Of a stretch of 64,000 nt of DNA, positions 57,641 through 64,000 are shown piece by piece (the stretch's first letter is position 1; every line of letters begins with the position of its first letter). The translations under genes and the position numbers were made by a program. Source of the DNA: Ostrinia nubilalis (taxonomy: Eukaryota > Arthropoda > Insecta > Lepidoptera > Crambidae); assembly GCF_963855985.1 (NCBI RefSeq), contig NC_087097.1, positions 7,101,001 to 7,165,000 on the forward strand. Reading direction: 5' to 3'. The notes beneath the pieces were generated by a model. The model saw nothing but the letters and a program-made list of their open reading frames with translations. It did no database searches and was not told the origin of the DNA.

Positions 57641-59450
57641 TCATTGCATTCGGCTTTGGCGTCTTTGGCAACAACCTACTAATTATTGCGTGACATTTTA
57701 AGTCGTCCGCACCTACTGCGTGTCATTTTGTTTAAAAAAAATAACTATGTACTTAAATTGTAACTCGGCTGGTACCTTTAAGGAGACAGGTCGATGCGAT
57801 TAAGTGTGCTATTTTAATACTAAGTTGACAAATCCACTTTGTAGTTTTTACTGACCACGTTTTCCTCATATCTGAAGCATTTGACGCAAGCTAGAGGATA
57901 CTTATGTGGGGAGGTAATTGTAAACATAAAACCAAGGTCGCAATTCGTTCATACAGGAGCTATTTATTTATTTGATTGGTGATCAAATAACAAGATTACA
58001 TTGTAGCGTTCACAAGAATAACTTACAGAAACGACACTTGTTTAATGCAAACTTAATTAGAGGTGAAAACAACATGCATTAGAGACTAAAGCAACATTAG
58101 CATAAGCTATGGCGACATTCCCATAAATAATATTATAGTTTTTACAAGTTTAACTAGATATATATTTTTTTATAATGGACAGATATTAAACTAAGTAACT
58201 GAAATGCCATTATTCGTTACAAAAATTATAAAAATGTTAAGCACTCATGCTTAGGTACTCATTTGTAGGCAGTTTTTTTGTCGGGAAATGCTCTGCGCTT
58301 ACCCACTGACCAATGTACACCTAACCTTTCCTTATCATTTTACAACAAAATTTTTTCAAATAATATACTCGTAAGGTGACCTATGTATAAAGCGATAAAT
58401 CAGCACATGTGCTTATTTGCCTTGTTCAGTAAAATACTTTCTATCTTGGTTAACTATGTATGTAGGTAGATAATCAAAAATGCAATACAAGAAAGGGACA
58501 TAAGAGTTAAACACACTCACGTTTAAGTATGATTGAGACAAATTACAGGCATTATAAGTACTCAGGGTAAATAATAAAACAACTAAGTAAGTATTACCTA
58601 CTATGTATTATGGAAGCAATAAACATATTGAGTATTGAGTACAAATTATTTGCTTAGAATGCCGCCACCGTCCATATGCTTACTGACTAATTAATGAATG
58701 TGAAAGTATGTTAACTCTACCTGACCTGTGTCTCTTACGCCTAAACCGTAGATTGGTTTTAATAGATTTCATTTTCAGCATACATTATTATGATACGATG
58801 ATTACAAAAGGATGTGGGTGAATGCGAGCAACGCTGCAAAAGCTGGTCATTTTCATGTGAGTAACTAGAGTAAGTAGTAATACTGCTTTTCATGATCTAG
58901 CTGATAAAATAAGTGAGTGGGATTCTGAGTGAACTTTAAAATGCTACTTATTCCATTGGCACTAGGGAAATTGTATGTTCCATTGAATTTGAGACAACCA
59001 CAAAATAAACGCTTAAATTACATTATTATTTATGTACCTAGAGGTAATAATATTGCGAGCTTTGGGGTAAGTTTATTTAGTATGTAGTAATAATTGGGTT
59101 TTATATAGTCTATTTTTCTAAGCTCTTGCATGCTCAAGTTTTTGTTCATCAGCACAGCTATTAAATCTCAGTTTATTGGGTATGAAAACTAATTGAAATT
59201 AATTCTGCGAACTTCATGATTTCATAATATACCTAATAGGTATTATAAACAGTTCCTCAATGACTAGACAAAACAGAAGCGTGCGTGATGTCGCAATCGG
59301 ACGCAACCATGACGCCTCCGCAAAATCTGCGCCACGCATAGAAGTGGTTTGCATCTTATCACAGCGTGTTGGTGATAAGCTGCGTAACTTGCGTTGAGTA
59401 GCAAGCTGTCCGCATGCTGAGGCAGTTCAAGGTTTTGATTGCCCATTGAT
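57640..59450. other. gene-free stretch
   Basis: AT-rich with no supported gene. The 59264-59446 minus frame is short and lies in the upstream region of the next gene's promoter. Confidence 0.35.
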
Positions 59451-59456
59451 TGATGG

Positions 59457-59560
59457 TGACGTCACGGAACCCAACCCGCTAGCACAGCGGCCGCCAGCCC
59501 GCGCTCGCAGTCGCTCGGTCCACACGCTCGACGCCGCGTGCTCGGAGCTTCAGTCCTATC
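59457..59560 (+). promoter_or_regulatory. CpG-rich promoter with a perfect CRE
   Basis: A TGACGTCA palindrome (59457-59464) is followed by an ~80 bp CG-rich block (CGGCCGCCAGCCCGCGCTCG) and a TTCAGTCC initiator-like site near 59548. No TATA box. It stands out strongly from the AT-rich flanks and lies upstream of the coding exon at 59765. Use of the CRE is inferred. Confidence 0.6.
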
Positions 59561-59764
59561 TTACACCCTATCGATCGCATTCATTTACAATGTTTTGGCG
59601 ACGGATAGTATAAATGGTGCCTACCGTGCCCTGAAACCGCATACGAACATTTTATTACCTACTTTTCATACAAGAAGTTACTATTCTACCAGTTTCGCAA
59701 TCTCGCCAGTGAAAGTTGTAGTTGCGGTTGTTTTCATTTTAGAATATTTTTACTTTTCAACAAC

Positions 59765-59784
59765 ATGAAGGATAAGAAAAAAAG
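59765..59784 (+). CDS. first coding exon of a gene leaving the window
   Basis: ATGAAGGATAAGAAAAAAAG is followed at once by GTAAGA, a good splice donor (phase 2). It encodes MKDKKK and part of an R or S codon. The long GC-rich leader and the donor make a true 5' exon likely. No second exon was found before 64000, so the first intron exceeds 4 kb. The product cannot be named from six residues. The overlapping GTG-started frame 59538-59768 lacks an ATG and is not a gene. Confidence 0.5.
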
Positions 59785-59977
59785 GTAAGAATATTTTATT
59801 AATTACAATTTTATTCTACCTAGTCTTATTAAATGTGAATTATCAAAGTTTGTACGAACGAGTCCCGGGAACATCGACATTTTGACATAACGCTCTACCT
59901 TTGACAGAACACGCACGGCCAAAAGCTGTTCATTACTCACGACACGATTTCAATGGTATTGCATGATATTGAATGTT

Positions 59978-60726
59978 ATATAGCCTGACCAGGAACATAA
60001 AAACCCTCGCCATGTTGCGGAAAACTAATGGTACTAATTTCTTTTAATGGCAACAGTAACTGAAAACTTCATTGTCATGTCACCTTGCATGTCAGTCTAT
60101 TGTTGTCAAAGTGTAAACAAACTTTATTTTAAATGTGTGCAATTGATTTTGTGAATTAAATTGCTAAAATATTTTTATAGTCGTGAAAGAAAAGTGGTTC
60201 ACGATGTGTTAATGTATTTGTCGAAGAGAAATACTAAGGGTTCGGACAATATTTTCATTGAATAATGTTTCCGACAAAGGTTGTCAAATTGACTGACATG
60301 TTTATCGTATAGTACAGTCCACTATGAAAATTAGCTGTAGTCTGTTTCAACTACCTATTTTAAAGTTTTTTGTCACTTTCTAAGTTTTGAATTTTATGGA
60401 ATTGGGAAAGAAGTACCGAGTTTGAAGCGTTCATGAGCAGACATTGCAGTTGAATATTCAAGTTCTGAATTTGATTATTGATGAATAATAAAATAAATCG
60501 TACTAGCTCGATTGATGGTTTCATTTAATTTATTTAAACCAGGTTACCTTTAATAATATTTTTCGTTCATTTATGAAAATATCAAATTAGCCCGTAATCC
60601 TGAATCCTGATACATAAATTTAGCCTATTAATTTAACACATGTACGACTGTACTTAGTGTTGCACTATCAAATGCAATTGAAGCGCCTCTATGCCAGGGT
60701 TTTTATGTTCCTGGTCAGTCTATAAA
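59978..60726. mobile_element. ~740 bp TIR element
   Basis: CTGACCAGGAACATAAAAAC (continuing CCT, left end near 59984) returns in reverse as GGGTTTTTATGTTCCTGGTC near 60697-60716. TATA is present at both outer edges. The interior has no transposase frame. It lies in the inferred first intron of the gene that starts at 59765. Confidence 0.65.
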
Positions 60727-60729
60727 ACT

Positions 60730-63700
60730 GACAAAAACATCTTCAAGGTATTATGTATTTATATTTATTACATTAACAATGATAAAATATAGACTTAAAT
60801 AAATAATCTACTTAGCTTCAATACTTAAAAGCTTCCTTCAGAAAGTTTTGAAAGCTTTTTAAGTTTAGCATGATAGAGATATTATTATACATATTTTTTC
60901 TGAAAATCTTTTATTGAATAAATTTCGTTTAATTTATGATTAACTTTTAGAATTCTTATCAATTGACTTTACCTACATTGTTAAATATGCAGTCAAACTT
61001 AATTTAGTTAATTTTTAATGATAAAAACATGACATACTAATTATGATTTTAATATGAGTAGGTATTACCTACGAGTACATACTTATTGTTTATTTAATTT
61101 TATAGATCTAACGTTAGAGGTTTCCCCAATGCGATAGAGTAGATTTATTAGTTTAAAAATTAAATGTTCTAATTTGTAACAATAAAAAATATGCTGTGCC
61201 AAATATTGTTGATTCATTGACTTATTGATTCACCATATTATTAAGTATTTCGTAATCGCGATGATGTTGTGACAAACAATTTTTTCATTGATTGTAAACA
61301 TTGACGCATATTATCTTATTGAATGAGTTCGAAACTTACATGCTCAACTACATACAATATAGTTAAATTATTACAGCAGGCTTATTATTGCCAAAGAGTT
61401 GCCTAAATTTTAAACAGCAACGAGACGATGTTGATTTAAGGTAGGTACGGATATCGCAACTTTTATGCGTTTTTTATCAAACCAACGCCTGTAAAAACGT
61501 CACGTGCGGATTTGTTCTAATCATTACAGTTAATTTCAATTATTACTCGTAGAATCAACATTTCTTACTCTTTTGAGCAGAACCTCGGTATTCCATGTCT
61601 TTAATAGTCAAGGACCAGTCTTCAGACTTTTTACGTACCTACTGGCCACGCCATTGCCAGTCACGATGCCTCGAAACCGTTATTTTCTACCTGTGCAACG
61701 AACGTGTCTGTCTGTGATATAAGATATTACTTTTTTGTAGACAAGGAAGTCTAGGAACCAGACCTCTAGTTAATGTGAATGAGGTAGATTTACATAAGTT
61801 TAGGATGTTCAACACATTTTTTTTAATAGCCCTAATAATTAAATAGATTATTAAATAAGAACTTCTTTTTTGCGACAAAGCACTTCGTGAATTCTTATTT
61901 ATTTTTATACTTCCACTGTAAAAATGTATGGAATGCAATGAAAGATATGCAATTGAAAGTTAAACAACAAGTCTATTTACATCTACTGAGCGCAGTTTCT
62001 AATTTTATAGTTGCACAAATTGAACAGAATTTTTGAAGAATTTAAAATGTCTCATTTCACCTTCTAGCAGTCATATAACATTTTTACACCTCTGACGTAG
62101 GTACTTACTAAGAAAGAAAACAATAGCTACAGACAATACTTCTATACTAACTAAGTAACTAGCGTGGACTCTAGCTAAAATTAAGAGCATACTTACTGTA
62201 TGATAACTACGCTAGTTGTAAGTAGAAGTTCGAAATGTTTATTATCTCTACTTCTAACAAATACGCCATAAGAATGTAAGTACCTGAATTGTTTATACTT
62301 AAAATTCTTCATAAAGAACTAAATAATCAGCCTATTAGTAAGTATCCTTTACTGCCAAATAGTAAGTTGCCTATATTATGAGTAACCTCTTACAATTACA
62401 ATATGTCTAAAGACCCAGTGTTAATCGTGATCGTTTCGCAAGTCCTAAAATAGGTACACAGTTTAGCAGACTGATGTTTTCAGATGTATCTACATAAGTA
62501 GCGAAAGCAAGCTGTCACATTGTGTAAAGAGAGCTGATTAACAAATTAACTCTCAATATTATTTGTTGAAACTAGAGCTTATTTGCTTAGCTTCTATTGC
62601 TATAAATATGTTGGTAGTAGTAGTAGTTGACATAATTCGTACCTACTAAGCAATTCCCCTGAACTTGCCTCAAAAACTTTTCTAGTCTTTGAGAATGTAG
62701 AGTCGGACGAAGTTTTTTTCTTTTTATGTAAGTCACAACTTAATTTGAACACAAGAGTTTTAATACTATGTTTATTGTTTAATTATAAACCTATAAACTA
62801 TGTAACTTAGCGTACGCATCGCGTTGATAATAGCATTGACATACAAAATACAGTAACCATATTTTTACTTTATAGGTACGTATCGGACAAACTTGACAGT
62901 AGATTATTAGAAGTAATAATATTTTATAATAATTTATATAATTTTTCATCAGAAAAGGTTTCCGATCAGTAGTACCGATTTAACTAATGTTTATCCAACA
63001 TGAGATAAATGATAATCCTACATGACCCATAACCTAATATGCCCTAGGAAAGACCAAAGATTAGGCGAGACTCTAGCAAATTACCAGTGCGTACTTAGTG
63101 CAGTATCTGCCCTCCTCTAAGATTGTTTGATGAGCACAAACTCATTCACACGGGTTTAGGTAAGGTATAGGTAATACATTGAAAAAGTACCCATATCTCT
63201 GTAACAATAAAACTTATTACTTATAATTATATCCCACCAGATTTCTACAAATGGTGGTTCCTTATTCTGTTCTGTGACCTAAGGGTTCAAAGATAAAGAC
63301 TGTATTTACGACTCGACAGTCGCTTCCAGTATCCTCAGAAGTGAGACGCCATCCTGCTCTATAATAATTCAAGAGTATACGTCATAATACTAAGATTAAT
63401 AAAATGGTTTTGATAGTGTTTGGTTATGCTGTGTACTGTCGACGAAAATTAAAAATAGTGAAAGTTCAAAGGTAAATTTTCATTTTCTTTACGCTCACGT
63501 CCCCATAATCAAACCTTGGTTAGTGCCAATCTTTACCCGACTGCGCCAGAAGGAGGGTTATGTTTACAGCGCTTTTCATTGTTTTTTAAAGTTTTTTTTT
63601 TAATTAAGTATAGGTACCTAACACGTTATTGTGAATTCTGGATAAAATTTTACAAAACAAATGTAATATTAACCTTCTTACTGTAAGATTGTGTACCGAT

Positions 63701-64000
63701 GTAGTCCCATCCACTATGTTAGCCTACTTTATTGCTAATTAAGTTATCTCAGTGAATAAAACTGATCTCTGTTAACAAGTCATTGTACCTATTGCACACA
63801 AAAGACCATTGTAAGCTGTTTACTGCTTGTATTGACCTGCTTCTGTAATAGAAGCCTTTTGATTTGCTGGCTTAATTTAAATGATTTACTTTTGCATCTC
63901 GCTTGTTATTCAATATCCAATCACTTAACTAATTAATTAACGTACATACTTATCACAATCACCGTTCCACACACTATACCTACTTATTTAAATAATTATA
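60730..64000. other. gene-free right end
   Basis: Probably intron of the gene starting near 59.5 kb, if that model is right. No exons, RNA genes or clear repeats were identified. The small minus frame 61687-61938 has no support. Confidence 0.35.

Noticed and set aside
59538..59768. 76-codon frame in the 59.5 kb leader
   Set aside because: It begins with GTG, not ATG, and ends over the real ATG. No evidence for non-ATG start use.

Overview
This is a 64 kb piece of an AT-rich, intron-rich insect nuclear genome, most likely from a moth or butterfly. Two recognisable genes point to insects: an orcokinin neuropeptide gene, present twice, and Mediator subunit 1. The repeats point to Lepidoptera: Helitron remnants ending in a hairpin plus CTAGT, tRNA-derived SINEs, RTE-type LINE 3' ends with a (GAT)n tail, and many palindromic MITEs. 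No bacterial, organellar or viral genes were seen. Family names come from reading motifs by eye; no database search was possible.

Layout. About 3.1-13.0 kb (+) is a complete orcokinin gene: TATA promoter and non-coding exon 1, signal-peptide exon, linker exon, then either one orcokinin-B terminal exon or a four-exon orcokinin-A tail. About 13-22.2 kb is a gene-free spacer with MITEs, a Helitron and a SINE. About 22.2-34.4 kb (-) is a second, complete and diverged orcokinin gene with the same exon plan and a recognisably homologous core promoter, convergent to the first. Its introns hold a 2.4 kb TA-flanked element carrying a ~120 bp minisatellite, a hAT-like MITE and other insertions. About 35-39.1 kb is gene-free.

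39.2-50.7 kb (+) is the Mediator subunit 1 gene, which I assemble as 13 coding exons and about 1603 codons. Downstream of its exon 10 lies an array in which the 3' part of that exon, with its splice donor, is repeated eight more times at 178-183 bp spacing. Each first-type unit is frame-preserving and carries a perfect TGACGTCA palindrome. 52.2-53.6 kb (-) holds two small TATA-driven genes for secreted, acidic-then-basic peptides that share a short motif and look like diverged paralogues. The rest is gene-poor, apart from a CpG-rich, CRE-containing promoter and first coding exon at 59.46-59.78 kb (+) whose gene runs off the right edge.

Functionally, the orcokinin genes encode secreted prohormones that use alternative 3' exons to release A- or B-type peptides. 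MED1 is a nuclear transcription co-activator subunit and is unrelated. The two small secreted-peptide genes are unassigned.
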